NCBI RefSeq assembly: GCF_019039105.1
Contig: NZ_JAHPIV010000009.1
Coordinates: 1 to 64,000, forward strand
DNA: 64,000 nt
Origin: Desertibacillus haloalkaliphilus
GTDB taxonomy: Bacteria > Bacillota > Bacilli > Bacillales > KJ1-10-99
Direction: 5' to 3'
The number at the start of each line of letters is the position of its first letter. Positions within the stretch are counted from its first letter, which is position 1. The position numbers and the translations under genes are program-made. The notes under the pieces were generated by a model. The model worked only from the letters and a program-made list of their open reading frames with translations, was not told the origin of the DNA and searched no databases. Positions 16,545-25,640 of this stretch are shown one piece after another.

Positions 16545-18343
16545 TGCTTTGGCGTAGTGTAGTCGGTAAGTTGTGGTTGACAATCTTACTGCTTGTTTCC
16601 GTAGTACTGACAATTTTAATGGTCATGTTGTTACAGTTTTTTGAGCGATCGCATATTCAAGATGCTGAATCACAATTGACAAACCAAGCCAATCTAATAG
16701 CGACCATTATGGAAGAGTATGCAGATCGCCAGACAGCTCTTTCAACAATTGGGAAAATTGCAGACTCTTACCATACAAAGGTTTTAATTATTGAGGAAAA
16801 TGAGGAAGATTGGTATTCTCAAAATGAGGTAGGTCTTGTCAATTTACCAGTATCTATTTACCGAGAAGATCCTGTTTTATCGAATGTGTTTGAGGGTGAA
16901 TCAGTCGTTGTCAGTCAAGGTGATTTTCCTTTTTATGTTGACGGTGAAGAAATACATAACGAAATTATGATCGTTGGAGTTCCACTTACCGTTACCGATG
17001 ATCATGAAGGGGCCGTGTTTCTCTATCAATCACTAGATGTCATTGCGCAAACGACTGATGAAACGAAGCGAATTGTCTACCTGTCAGCCGCCATTGCGAT
17101 TGTAATGACGACAGTTTTTGCTTTTTTCTTGTCTTCAAGAATTACCGCTCCGCTAAGAAAAATGCGTCAAGTATCATTTGAAGTGGCAAGAGGGAAATTT
17201 GATACGAAGGTGCCAATCTTAACGAATGATGAAATTGGACAACTTGCGATTGCTTTTAATCGCATGGGGCGTGAATTAAATCGGAATTTAGCTGCCCTTA
17301 ATCAAGAAAAAGAACAATTGTCACGAATCCTGAGCAGTATGGCAGATGGGGTTATTACACTCGATCGTAAGGGTGAAGTTGTTGTGACTAACCCACCAGC
17401 AGAGCGATTAATGCAAGCATGGTTTTATGAGCAAGGGTTAAATGGTGAAGCCGCAGCAGATTTACCTAAAGACATTAAGAAATTATTTCAACAAGTTGTC
17501 GCGATCGAAAAAGAGCAAATGACAGAAATTGATCTTCAAGGACGAAGTTGGGCGGTGTTAATGACACCTTTATATGACAAGTCATTTGTCCGCGGAGCAG
17601 TTGCCGTCATTCGTGATGTGACTGAAGAGCGCCGTCATGATAAATTACGTAAAGACTTTATTGCAAATGTTTCTCATGAGCTGCGAACGCCGATTTCGAT
17701 GTTACAAGGGTACAGTGAGGCTATTATTGATGATATCGCTGGTTCTGATGAAGAAAAGAAAGAACTGGCGCAGATTATATATGATGAGTCGCTAAGAATG
17801 GGGCGTCTTGTTAATGAATTGCTTGATATCGCACGGATGGAAGCTGGACATATCCAGTTAAATCGTGAAGAAGTGAACGTCACAGATTTTTCTAGTCGGA
17901 TTATGCGAAAGTTTCAAGGGCTTGCTAATGAACAACAAATACGTTTAGAAATGGATGTAAAGACCGATCATGACATATTATGGTTTGATCCTGATCGGAT
18001 TGAACAGGTGTTAACAAACCTTATTCATAATGCAATTCGACACACGGGTGAAGATGACCGGGTGAAATTAGTTGTCACATCGTTAGATGAGGGAATAAAA
18101 GTTGATGTGCAAGATACAGGGTCAGGGATCCCGGAAGAAGATTTACCTTATGTGTTTGAACGTTTTTATAAAGCAGATAAAGCAAGAACACGTGGACGTT
18201 CGGGGACAGGCTTGGGATTAGCGATTGCCAAAAACATTGTAGAAGCTCACGGTGGACAAATATCTGTACACAGCAAAATAAATGAAGGTACGACATTTAC
18301 CTTTTATCTTCCACACCGAAACGAGGAAACAGACGAAATGTAA
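16544..18343 (+). CDS. resE: Sensor histidine kinase ResE
   Basis: A 599-residue membrane sensor kinase pairing with ResD. Order: membrane helix (about 8-30), extracytoplasmic domain, second helix (about 178-200), HAMP linker, PAS domain (about 255-360), HisKA with His378 in [16 protein letters not shown], and HATPase_c with [29 protein letters not shown] and [10 protein letters not shown]. The signal in B. subtilis is redox/oxygen and NO. The ATG overlaps the resD stop by one base. Confidence 0.94.
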   Translation: MLWRSVVGKLWLTILLLVSVVLTILMVMLLQFFERSHIQDAESQLTNQANLIATIMEEYADRQTALSTIGKIADSYHTKVLIIEENEEDWYSQNEVGLVNLPVSIYREDPVLSNVFEGESVVVSQGDFPFYVDGEEIHNEIMIVGVPLTVTDDHEGAVFLYQSLDVIAQTTDETKRIVYLSAAIAIVMTTVFAFFLSSRITAPLRKMRQVSFEVARGKFDTKVPILTNDEIGQLAIAFNRMGRELNRNLAALNQEKEQLSRILSSMADGVITLDRKGEVVVTNPPAERLMQAWFYEQGLNGEAAADLPKDIKKLFQQVVAIEKEQMTEIDLQGRSWAVLMTPLYDKSFVRGAVAVIRDVTEERRHDKLRKDFIANVSHELRTPISMLQGYSEAIIDDIAGSDEEKKELAQIIYDESLRMGRLVNELLDIARMEAGHIQLNREEVNVTDFSSRIMRKFQGLANEQQIRLEMDVKTDHDILWFDPDRIEQVLTNLIHNAIRHTGEDDRVKLVVTSLDEGIKVDVQDTGSGIPEEDLPYVFERFYKADKARTRGRSGTGLGLAIAKNIVEAHGGQISVHSKINEGTTFTFYLPHRNEETDEM

Positions 18344-18506
18344 CGAATAATTTTGTTTCATACGTAACAAAAAAAAGGGATAATTCCAAATGTGACTGCG
18401 CCCCTTTGAGAAAGAATAGAAACTTTATCTATTGTTCCTAAGGTCGCGGTTGAATGGGGTCCCCTTTTTTACCGATTTGTTTAAATAATCGTTATCTGTG
18501 TAACGA

Positions 18507-18540
18507 AAGGCCGGCGTTAATGGATATTAACGCCGGTCTT
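18507..18540. terminator. Bidirectional terminator between resE and moaB
   Basis: An 11-bp perfect stem (CCGGCGTTAAT/ATTAACGCCGG, loop GGAT), extended by AAAG/CTTT on both sides, serves the convergent resE and moaB genes. On the plus strand CTTTGTTT follows. Confidence 0.78.
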
Positions 18541-19042
18541 TGTTTACTTCTCGTAGTACATGGGTAAGTTCAGGCAAGATTAATCGGTTCATAGCTAGGG
18601 ACACAGCGCCACTCGAACCAGGCATTGAAAAAATGGCTGTATGTTTGCAGATGCCGGCAATTGCCCGACTTAAAATCGCTGCAGATCCAATATCTTCAGC
18701 GTAACTTAAATAACGAAACAGCTCACCAAATCCTGGAATCTCCTTATCTAATGAGTCACGAACCGCTTCATATGTCGTATCTCGAAAAGAAATTCCTGTG
18801 CCACCGTTTAAGAGCACAGCGTCAACATCATTCCGTTCAGAAGCCCTGTGTAGTAGCGATCGAATATCATCGTATTCATCCTTTACAATTTGATATTCAC
18901 TTACTTCATTATTGCGATCTTCAAGCAATTTCATGATTAGTTTACCACTTTTATCGGTTTCTTTTGTTCGTGTGTCTGATACTGTAATGATCATACATTT
19001 CACTGAGCTTGCTGCTTGCTTTTTATGTTCCTCGACAGACAT
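18527..19042 (-). CDS. moaB: Molybdenum cofactor biosynthesis protein MoaB
   Basis: A 171-residue MoaB/MogA-family protein that adenylylates molybdopterin on the way to molybdenum cofactor. Family motifs are TVSDTRTKETDKSGK near residue 22, LNGGTGISFRDTTYEAV near 83 and SMPGSSGAVSLAMNRLILPEL at the end. The ATG at 19042 is preceded by AAGGGAGTG; the reading frame runs further upstream but without a ribosome site and with membrane-like non-conserved residues. It diverges from the cobalamin riboswitch operon. Confidence 0.88.
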   Translation of the reverse strand: MSVEEHKKQAASSVKCMIITVSDTRTKETDKSGKLIMKLLEDRNNEVSEYQIVKDEYDDIRSLLHRASERNDVDAVLLNGGTGISFRDTTYEAVRDSLDKEIPGFGELFRYLSYAEDIGSAAILSRAIAGICKHTAIFSMPGSSGAVSLAMNRLILPELTHVLREVNKDRR

Positions 19043-19200
19043 ATTATCACTCCCTTTATAAGCGATTATTATTGCCCTCATTATACCAGATGGTTCGACA
19101 AAGGTGTCTACCGTTTCACAATTTTCTAGCAAACTACTGTTAAACAGTGACAAAAGAATGTATAATGAAACAATCAAAACAACTGAATTTATATATTTAA

Positions 19201-19380
19201 GGTCATTCAATATTCATGAATGTTAAAAGGGAAGTTGGTGAAAATCCAACACGGTCCCGCCACTGTAAGCGCCAGAACTGTTTACATGCCACTGTCCAAC
19301 TTGGATGGGAAGGAGAATGGTTTGTTAATGCGTAAGTCAGGAGACCTGCCTTAAAGATGTGTGAATCCTTCGAGGAAAAG
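19201..19380 (+). promoter_or_regulatory. Cobalamin (AdoCbl) riboswitch aptamer
   Basis: Hallmarks of the B12 element are present in order: AAAAGGGAAGTTGGTGAAAA (19223 onwards), TCCAACACGGTCCCGCCACT and TGTAAG, a variable arm, and TCAGGAGACCTGCCT near 19338-19353. A -10 TATAAT at 19161-19166 lies upstream. A terminator at 19441 acts as the expression platform. It should turn off the downstream uptake and cobamide assembly operon when adenosylcobalamin is plentiful. Confidence 0.93.
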
Positions 19381-19440
19381 GTGAAACAGTTTATAGTGTT
19401 GATGGTTGTTCAACGATTATCAACCTAACTTTACTGTTTT

Positions 19441-19473
19441 AAGGTTCCCAAGGAGGGAGCCTTTTCTTTTTTT
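19441..19473 (+). terminator. Riboswitch-controlled terminator
   Basis: A 9-bp stem AAGGTTCCC/GGGAGCCTT with one wobble and a 5-base loop is followed by TTTTCTTTTTTT. It lies between the cobalamin aptamer and btuF, as expected for transcriptional attenuation. Confidence 0.88.
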
Positions 19474-19534
19474 CATAGGTTGATACGTTCAGTTGAATGT
19501 TAGTCACCAAAGAATTGAAAAGGAGAGGAAACGT

Positions 19535-20539
19535 ATGAAGAAATGGTATTTGCAATTGATTGTAGCAGTATTGGCTGCTGTCATGATGACAGCATGTGGA
19601 GATGGTCAAACGGATGATACCTCAGTAAATGAAGAACAACCTCAAGAACAGGCAGATCAATCAGAGGGAAGTGAAGAAGTGACTGGTGCTGAGTTCCCAG
19701 TAACAGTGACAGATGCACTTGATAATGAAGTAACATTTGAAGAAAAGCCCGAACGTATTGTTACGCTTATTCCAAGTAATACCGAAATTGCGTTTGCACT
19801 AGGGTTAGAAGACAATATTGTAGGTGTAACTGAATGGTGTAATTTTCCGGTAGAGGCACAAGAAAAAGAAGTCATCGGAGATATGAATTTTAATGTAGAA
19901 AAAGTGTTGGCCGTACAGCCTGACCTTGTATTAGGACATGCATCAAATGCGGACTCCTTAAGTGAAGGATTCAGACAGTTGGAAAACGCTGGGGTTGATG
20001 TTCTTATTGTCAATAATGCAAATTCAATTCAAGAAGTCTATGAATCGATAGAAATGATCAGCCAGGCAACTGGGACAATGACAGAAGCTGATCAGATCAT
20101 CACTGAGATGCAAGAAACGATTGAAAATATCCAAGAAACAGCAGCTGCTAATGTCAGGGATGAAGACCGAGTGAAGGTATGGGTCGAAGTAGCTCCAGCA
20201 CCTGAGATTTTTACAACAGGCAAAGGGACATTTATGCATGAAATGCTAGAGATTATTCAAGCTACAAATGCCGCTGAGGAAAGTGAAGGGTGGACCCAAT
20301 ATACTGAGGAGGAAGCTGTATCATTAAACCCAGATGTAATCATTACGACGTATGGGTTTTATATCGATAATCCGAAAGAACAGATCATGAGTAGACCTGC
20401 ATGGAGTGACGTCGAAGCAGTTAAAACTGAGCGTGTGTATGATGTTGATTCGGATCAAGTTACTCGTTCGGGTCCACGTCTTGCAAAAGGGGTCGAGGAA
20501 CTTGCAAAGCTCATCTATCCAGAAGTTTTTTCACAATAA
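19535..20539 (+). CDS. btuF: Corrinoid ABC transporter substrate-binding lipoprotein
   Basis: A 334-residue lipoprotein (lipobox MTAC, about Cys21) with an acidic linker and a type III periplasmic-binding fold: ALDNEVTFEEKPERIVTLIP near 60, LGLEDNIVGVTEWCNFP near 95, and C-terminal GPRLAKGVEELAKLIYPE. It captures B12 or cobinamide outside the cell for BtuC/BtuD. Specificity is inferred from the riboswitch and from the cobamide genes downstream. The ATG at 19535 follows AAAAGGAGAGG. The 3' end overlaps btuC. Confidence 0.88.
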   Translation: MKKWYLQLIVAVLAAVMMTACGDGQTDDTSVNEEQPQEQADQSEGSEEVTGAEFPVTVTDALDNEVTFEEKPERIVTLIPSNTEIAFALGLEDNIVGVTEWCNFPVEAQEKEVIGDMNFNVEKVLAVQPDLVLGHASNADSLSEGFRQLENAGVDVLIVNNANSIQEVYESIEMISQATGTMTEADQIITEMQETIENIQETAAANVRDEDRVKVWVEVAPAPEIFTTGKGTFMHEMLEIIQATNAAEESEGWTQYTEEEAVSLNPDVIITTYGFYIDNPKEQIMSRPAWSDVEAVKTERVYDVDSDQVTRSGPRLAKGVEELAKLIYPEVFSQ

Positions 20540-21554
20540 TATATTAGTAGCGTACCTAGTTGCCATTTTATTTTTATGTTTTTCAATTTTTGTAGGGATA
20601 TCGATTGGAACGTTATCGATTCCCTTTTCCACCATTTTGACGATTTTTGGATCTGAAGTTTTACAATTACCGATTCAAACGGCAGTGGAGCCGATGCTTA
20701 CAAACATTGTCATCGACATACGTGCACCGCGTGTATTGCTAGCTTTATTTGTAGGTGCCTCATTAGCGGTAGCTGGCGCTGCTTTTCAAGGTTTTTTGAA
20801 AAATCCACTAGCGGATCCCTATACGTTAGGTGTGTCATCGGGTGCGGCTGTAGGGGCTGTATTCGTATTTTTTTTAGGAATATCTCTTCCTATATTAGGT
20901 GCATTCACGTTACCTGTTGTTAGTATTGTTTCAGGCTTTGTGACATTATTTCTTGTGATTTTCTTTGCGCGCTTAGTGCAAAGATCCATGTCAGCTGAGA
21001 CGATTATTCTAGCAGGTATTATCTTTAGTTCATTTCTAGGGTCATTGATCTCATTAATGGTCGCAATGACAGGAGAAGAGTTGCGGCAAATTATTAGTTG
21101 GCTCATGGGAAGTGTGGCCATGAGGGGATGGAATTACGTTTACCTCATTATTCCATTCTTTCTTTTAGGGACGTTGCTTTTACTAGCCAATAGCCGTGAA
21201 TTAAATGCATTAGCATTTGGTGAAGAAACAGCAAAGCACCTTGGTGTCAATGTTCAAGTACGAAAAATGATGATTTTATTAGGGGCCTCGTTATTAACCG
21301 GCTCAGCAGTAGCTGTATCCGGGACGATCGGCTTTGTTGGCTTAGTGATCCCTCATTTAACTAGATTACTTTGGGGTAGTGACCATCGTCACCTCTTACC
21401 TCTGTCGATGCTCGTTGGTGGCGGATTTTTAATCCTAACAGACCTCGCCGCTCGGACCATTCTTTCACCGACAGAATTACCGATTGGTGTGATTACAGCT
21501 TTAATTGGGGGGCCTGTCTTTGCCATGATCCTTGTACGGCAGCGTCGAAAATAA
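20502..21554 (+). CDS. btuC: Corrinoid ABC transporter permease
   Basis: A FecCD/BtuC-family permease of about 350 residues with roughly ten membrane helices; family segments are RAPRVLLALFVGASLAVAGA, NPLADPYTLGVSSGAAVGA and GTIGFVGLVIPHLTR. The start is uncertain: the frame is open to 20406 inside btuF and lacks an ATG near the first helix. I chose TTG at 20502, just after GAGGAAC; TTG at 20481 is an alternative. Translation may be coupled to termination of btuF at 20539. Confidence 0.85.
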   Translation: MQSSSIQKFFHNNILVAYLVAILFLCFSIFVGISIGTLSIPFSTILTIFGSEVLQLPIQTAVEPMLTNIVIDIRAPRVLLALFVGASLAVAGAAFQGFLKNPLADPYTLGVSSGAAVGAVFVFFLGISLPILGAFTLPVVSIVSGFVTLFLVIFFARLVQRSMSAETIILAGIIFSSFLGSLISLMVAMTGEELRQIISWLMGSVAMRGWNYVYLIIPFFLLGTLLLLANSRELNALAFGEETAKHLGVNVQVRKMMILLGASLLTGSAVAVSGTIGFVGLVIPHLTRLLWGSDHRHLLPLSMLVGGGFLILTDLAARTILSPTELPIGVITALIGGPVFAMILVRQRRK

Positions 21555-21576
21555 AGAGTTACGGAGTGAAGACTTA

Positions 21577-23049
21577 ATGCTACAAGTAAAAAACGTTTCA
21601 GGTGGTTATGGAAGTGATCAGGTGATAAAGGATGTTTCTTTTTCGGTAAAAGAAGGGGAAATTTTTGGTATTCTTGGTCCTAATGGAAGCGGGAAAACAA
21701 CCTTGTTGAAAATGATTAGTGGCTCCTTACCGATTCAATCAGGTGAAATTTTATATGATCATACACCTTTACAAGCATTTACTTCCAAAGAATTAGCCCG
21801 CAACATTGCCGTATTACCGCAAAATTCGGATACCTCATTTACATATTCAGTTAAGGATATTGTTGCTCTAGGAAGGTATCCGCATCAAAAGGGAATTTTT
21901 CATTTTAAAAGCGATGAAGATGAACAAGTGATAGAAGAAGCGATGTCTCAAACGGGTGTATACGGCTTTAAAGATAAACCCTTGCAATCCCTCAGTGGAG
22001 GGGAACGACAACGAGTATTACTTGCTCGAGCGCTTGCACAAGAACCTCGGGTACTGTTGCTTGATGAACCAACGAACCATCTTGATATCTCTTACCAGAT
22101 GAGTTTGCTCGATACGTTGAAACAGTGGTCAAAACGTGACGAGTTAACCGTTGTTGCGATTTTGCATGATTTAAATATGGCAAGCATGTATTGTGATCGA
22201 TTGCTTCTGTTACAGGATGGGCAAATGGAGCACCTTGAACGCCCGACACATGTGATGAATGAGAAACAACTAGAGCGAGTCTATGAGACACCGATTTGTC
22301 GCAAAGAACATCCTTCAGTACCGAGCCCATTGATTACGTTGTTGCCAAATGAACAAAGGCAAACTGAACGCTCGCTCATTAGCCGATTTGTTATCGAGCA
22401 ATCGGATGAGATGATTAAAATTGAGAGCCCGGTCTATTTAAAGACATTATCGTCTGCGGTTATCGGTGCAGGTTTTAGCTGGGATCATATATTTATAAAC
22501 CGCCATGTACGAAAAGATTATGATGCTGATGATGCGAAAGAAGAGTTTATTGATTATTTGAGTAAACATAACATTGATCATGCCGATACTGTCGCAATGA
22601 TGACCGCAGCCATTCTAGAAGATGCCTCGTTTGAACAAGCTGATGGAGAGGATTTTTCGATGATGGTCATGGTTACTGCCGGCGTTGGTAATGCTGTGGA
22701 TGCATCAAAAGCCTATTTGCAGGAGTGCAAAGCTCCTGTAGGGACAATTAATATTTGGGTATTTATTGAAGGAGAATTAACAGATGCGGCTTACGTTCAG
22801 GCGATGATGACAGCAACCGAAGCGAAGACAAAAGCCTTGCTTGATGAAGAAGTTATTGATCCGTATACAAACACAATAGCGACTGGGACATCGACAGATA
22901 GCTTGTTAATTGCAGCAACGCAAACTGGAGTGCCTCTCCCTTATGCAGGAACGATTACGCCTCTTGGCAAGTTACTGGCAAAAACAGTTTATGAAGCAAC
23001 GGTCAAGGCCGTGCAACGAAATAAGGTGCGCAGAGGTGTAGGCGAATGA
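21577..23049 (+). CDS. btuD: BtuD-CbiZ fusion: corrinoid ABC ATPase plus adenosylcobinamide amidohydrolase
   Basis: A 490-residue two-domain protein. The N-terminal ATPase (about 1-260) has Walker A GPNGSGKTTLLK, signature LSGGERQRVLLARAL and Walker B VLLLDEPTNHLD, with H-loop ILHDLNMASMY. The C-terminal part (about 280-490) is a CbiZ domain (AVIGAGFSWDHIFINRHV, TAGVGNAVDASKA, TGTSTDSLLIAAT). CbiZ removes the aminopropanol side chain of adenosylcobinamide to give adenosylcobyric acid, so imported corrinoids can be remodelled. Fusion couples import to remodelling. The ATG at 21577 has GGAGTG upstream and the stop overlaps cbiB. Confidence 0.92.
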   Translation: MLQVKNVSGGYGSDQVIKDVSFSVKEGEIFGILGPNGSGKTTLLKMISGSLPIQSGEILYDHTPLQAFTSKELARNIAVLPQNSDTSFTYSVKDIVALGRYPHQKGIFHFKSDEDEQVIEEAMSQTGVYGFKDKPLQSLSGGERQRVLLARALAQEPRVLLLDEPTNHLDISYQMSLLDTLKQWSKRDELTVVAILHDLNMASMYCDRLLLLQDGQMEHLERPTHVMNEKQLERVYETPICRKEHPSVPSPLITLLPNEQRQTERSLISRFVIEQSDEMIKIESPVYLKTLSSAVIGAGFSWDHIFINRHVRKDYDADDAKEEFIDYLSKHNIDHADTVAMMTAAILEDASFEQADGEDFSMMVMVTAGVGNAVDASKAYLQECKAPVGTINIWVFIEGELTDAAYVQAMMTATEAKTKALLDEEVIDPYTNTIATGTSTDSLLIAATQTGVPLPYAGTITPLGKLLAKTVYEATVKAVQRNKVRRGVGE

Positions 23050-24002
23050 GTGTGCATTTAATAGCCTTAACGCTAGCTGTGATCATTGATCGATTAATTG
23101 GTGACCCTCGCTGGTTGCCGCATCCAGTTATCTTCATGGGGAAGTTGATTTCATCACTTGAGAAAAGGTGGAACCACGGCACCTATCGTCACTTCAAGGG
23201 GAGTGTTATGGTAACTGTTGTTATTGTGGTTGTCCTTGTGGTCGCTATTGCTGTGACATGGTCCGCCTATCAACTACATCTTTTTGCCGGCATCTTTGTA
23301 GAAGCCTTTCTCATTTCAACAACGATTGCTCAACAGGGGTTAAAACAAGCAGCAGAAGAAGTAGCCACTCCATTAAAGCAAAATCAACTTTCCGAAGCAC
23401 GTGTGAAGCTCTCCTATATTGTTGGTCGTGATACCGATTCGTTAGGAGAGGGCGAGATCGTTCGGGGCACGGTTGAAACCGTAGCAGAAAATACGAGTGA
23501 CGGAATTACCGCACCCTTATTCTTTGCACTTATCGGTGGTGCACCACTAGCACTTTTATACCGAGCGGTTAATACATGTGATTCAATGGTTGGCTATAAA
23601 AATGAGCGTTATGATGAGTTTGGAAAGTCATCAGCAAGGCTTGATGACCTTCTCAATTATATTCCTAGTCGAATCACGGGGCTGCTAATGCTTATTAGTA
23701 ATAAAGCGAGCGTTCACCAAAGCAAGAAACGGTGTTTTCAAATATTGTTTCGTGATGCCAAAAGACACCCCAGCCCAAATAGTGGTTGGGGGGAAGCGGC
23801 TACAGCTGCATTGTTAGCGATTCAACTTGGAGGAAGGAATACGTACCAAGGGATCATCTCAAACCGGGCAGAAATGGGAGATGACATTGTAAGGCTTGAA
23901 CGAAAGCATATAAATGAAGCGGTTATCATCATGAATCGAACAGTATTATCATTCGTTATTTTTCTATGGATCCTAGGAGGTGTTTATTTTGTTTTTACCT
24001 AA
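23046..24002 (+). CDS. cbiB: Adenosylcobinamide-phosphate synthase CbiB
   Basis: A 318-residue integral membrane enzyme joining adenosylcobyric acid with (R)-1-amino-2-propanol phosphate. Motifs: IDRLIGDPRWLPHPVIFMG at the N-terminus, GRDTDSLGEGEIVRGTVETV around 130, and NSGWGEAATAALLAIQLGG around 240. Four to five membrane helices are visible. The ATGA start overlaps the CbiZ fusion gene. It acts right after CbiZ and uses the product of CobD encoded next. Confidence 0.92.
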   Translation: MSVHLIALTLAVIIDRLIGDPRWLPHPVIFMGKLISSLEKRWNHGTYRHFKGSVMVTVVIVVVLVVAIAVTWSAYQLHLFAGIFVEAFLISTTIAQQGLKQAAEEVATPLKQNQLSEARVKLSYIVGRDTDSLGEGEIVRGTVETVAENTSDGITAPLFFALIGGAPLALLYRAVNTCDSMVGYKNERYDEFGKSSARLDDLLNYIPSRITGLLMLISNKASVHQSKKRCFQILFRDAKRHPSPNSGWGEAATAALLAIQLGGRNTYQGIISNRAEMGDDIVRLERKHINEAVIIMNRTVLSFVIFLWILGGVYFVFT

Positions 24003-25065
24003 CCATGGGGCGAATCCGAAACAATTTGTCCAAGCCCTCGGTTTACAATCGAACGAAGATGCACTTGATTTTAGCGTTAATACAAACCCACTTGGATTTC
24101 CTGGGGCCATTAAAAAAAACTGGTTGTCATACTTACATTTAATTGAAGAGTACCCAGATCCACATGGCTACGACTTAAAAGCAACCATTGCTCGCAAGGA
24201 GCAGATTAGTATAAACCAAATATTACTAGGGAACGGAGCAGCTGAACTCATCTATTTACTCGCCCAAACCTTTCGCGGTCAGCGTGTCATGATCGTTGAA
24301 CCAAGCTTTTCGGAATATCGAGATGCGGCGATGGCTCAGCATTGTCGTCTATCATACTTTCAATTAACGGCCGAAGCTGGTTGGAAACTATCAGTTAGTG
24401 AATTGAGTAAAGAGTTTGCTAGTGTTGACGTTGTGTTTATTTGTCACCCGAATAATCCAACTGGGGTGGTATACGATGATCATGCTTGGGCGGAATTACT
24501 AAGTCATGCCGAAAGGTTGAACACAACAGTCGTTGTTGACGAGGCGTTCTATGATTTCTGTTCAGCGCCTATTTCAGTCTTACAGCACGTACATCAATTT
24601 AAGAACTTGGTCGTTTTACGTTCATTAACAAAAATGTATAGTATTCCTGGTATTCGATTAGGTTATTTAGCAGCTAATGAACAATTGGTTAAACGACTAG
24701 CGAAGCTTCAACACCCATGGAATATCAATGGATTGGCTCAAGTCATCGGTAAGGTTTGCCTCGAAAGCGCTAGTCATGTGGAGGAAACAGTGTCATTTGT
24801 GAGCGCGGAGCGGAACCGTTTGTTGTCAAGGTGCGGTGAGCTTGGTTTTGAAACATCACCTTCACAAGTTAATTTCTTTTTGTTAAAGGAACCGAATCTA
24901 GAAGATGCAATGCCTCTAATTACATATTTAATCGAGCGGGAAATCATTCCAAGACACACCTATAACTTCCGCGGTTTAGATGGTGCTTACGTACGTTTAG
25001 CAGTCAAAGGCGAGGAAGCGAATAACAAGCTTTTACATGCACTCGAGAGTTGGAAGCAACGATGA
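23989..25065 (+). CDS. cobD: Threonine-phosphate decarboxylase CobD
   Basis: A 358-residue PLP enzyme (aminotransferase fold I) that makes (R)-1-amino-2-propanol O-2-phosphate from threonine phosphate. NTNPLGFP near the start, GNGAAELIYLLAQ, CHPNNPTGVVY and the PLP-lysine segment LRSLTKMYSIPGIRLGY mark the family. The start is most likely TTG at 23989, eight bases after AGGAGG; a GTG at 23980 would overlap that site. It overlaps cbiB by 14 bases and cobU by four. Confidence 0.9.
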   Translation: MFLPNHGANPKQFVQALGLQSNEDALDFSVNTNPLGFPGAIKKNWLSYLHLIEEYPDPHGYDLKATIARKEQISINQILLGNGAAELIYLLAQTFRGQRVMIVEPSFSEYRDAAMAQHCRLSYFQLTAEAGWKLSVSELSKEFASVDVVFICHPNNPTGVVYDDHAWAELLSHAERLNTTVVVDEAFYDFCSAPISVLQHVHQFKNLVVLRSLTKMYSIPGIRLGYLAANEQLVKRLAKLQHPWNINGLAQVIGKVCLESASHVEETVSFVSAERNRLLSRCGELGFETSPSQVNFFLLKEPNLEDAMPLITYLIEREIIPRHTYNFRGLDGAYVRLAVKGEEANNKLLHALESWKQR

Positions 25066-25640
25066 TGATTTTTGTTACTGGAGGCGTACGAAGCGGGAAG
25101 AGTCATTTTGCAGAGCAGTTGGTACAAAAGTGTGCAAAGTCAAACTCAACACTCCATTACATAGCGACGAGCATTTGTGTAGATCAAGAAATGGAAGAGC
25201 GAGTTCAACGCCACCAAGACGAGCGTATGAAACAAACACAGCGGTGGTTAACGTCTGAAGCCTCGCGTCATATCGAATCATGCTTTTCAAAAATAGACGA
25301 AAAAGATGTTGTTTTGCTTGATTGTTTAACGAATTTAGTCAGTAATGAGTTGTTTTATGGTTGGCAGGAGGGAGACGAGAAGTGGAAGGATGAGGATTAC
25401 CGTAACCGTCTTTTCGAACGTCTTGCTATGACTCTAACGATATTAAAAAAGAAAGCAAATACGACGGTTATCGTCTCAAATGAATTATTTCAGGGCGAAC
25501 TTCCGACCGATCCAGGGACGCTTTACTATCTCCATTTTTTAGGGAATCTTCATCAGTTCGTTGTGCATTTATCAGACACAGCGATGCTTGTTGAAGCTGG
25601 GATTCCAATAATCAAAAAGCAAGGCGGGATGAAGGTATGA
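25062..25640 (+). CDS. cobU: Adenosylcobinamide kinase / adenosylcobinamide-phosphate guanylyltransferase CobU
   Basis: A 192-residue bifunctional nucleotide-loop enzyme that phosphorylates adenosylcobinamide and transfers GMP to it. The P-loop GGVRSGKSHFAEQL is at residues 6-19; the second motif is VVLLDCLTNLVSNELF; the C-terminus has VSNELFQGELPTDPGT. The ATG at 25062 overlaps the cobD stop. A related, shorter protein is encoded at 28499. Confidence 0.9.
   Translation: MMIFVTGGVRSGKSHFAEQLVQKCAKSNSTLHYIATSICVDQEMEERVQRHQDERMKQTQRWLTSEASRHIESCFSKIDEKDVVLLDCLTNLVSNELFYGWQEGDEKWKDEDYRNRLFERLAMTLTILKKKANTTVIVSNELFQGELPTDPGTLYYLHFLGNLHQFVVHLSDTAMLVEAGIPIIKKQGGMKV

Noticed and set aside
18456-18474. 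GGGGTCCCCTTTTTT after resE as a terminator
   Set aside because: The palindrome leaves no room for a loop and no longer stem was found; the strong hairpin at 18511-18536 is the better terminator.
25037-25258. 73-codon frame over the start of cobU
   Set aside because: Arg/Thr-rich shadow frame without ribosome site; cobU with its P-loop is in another frame.
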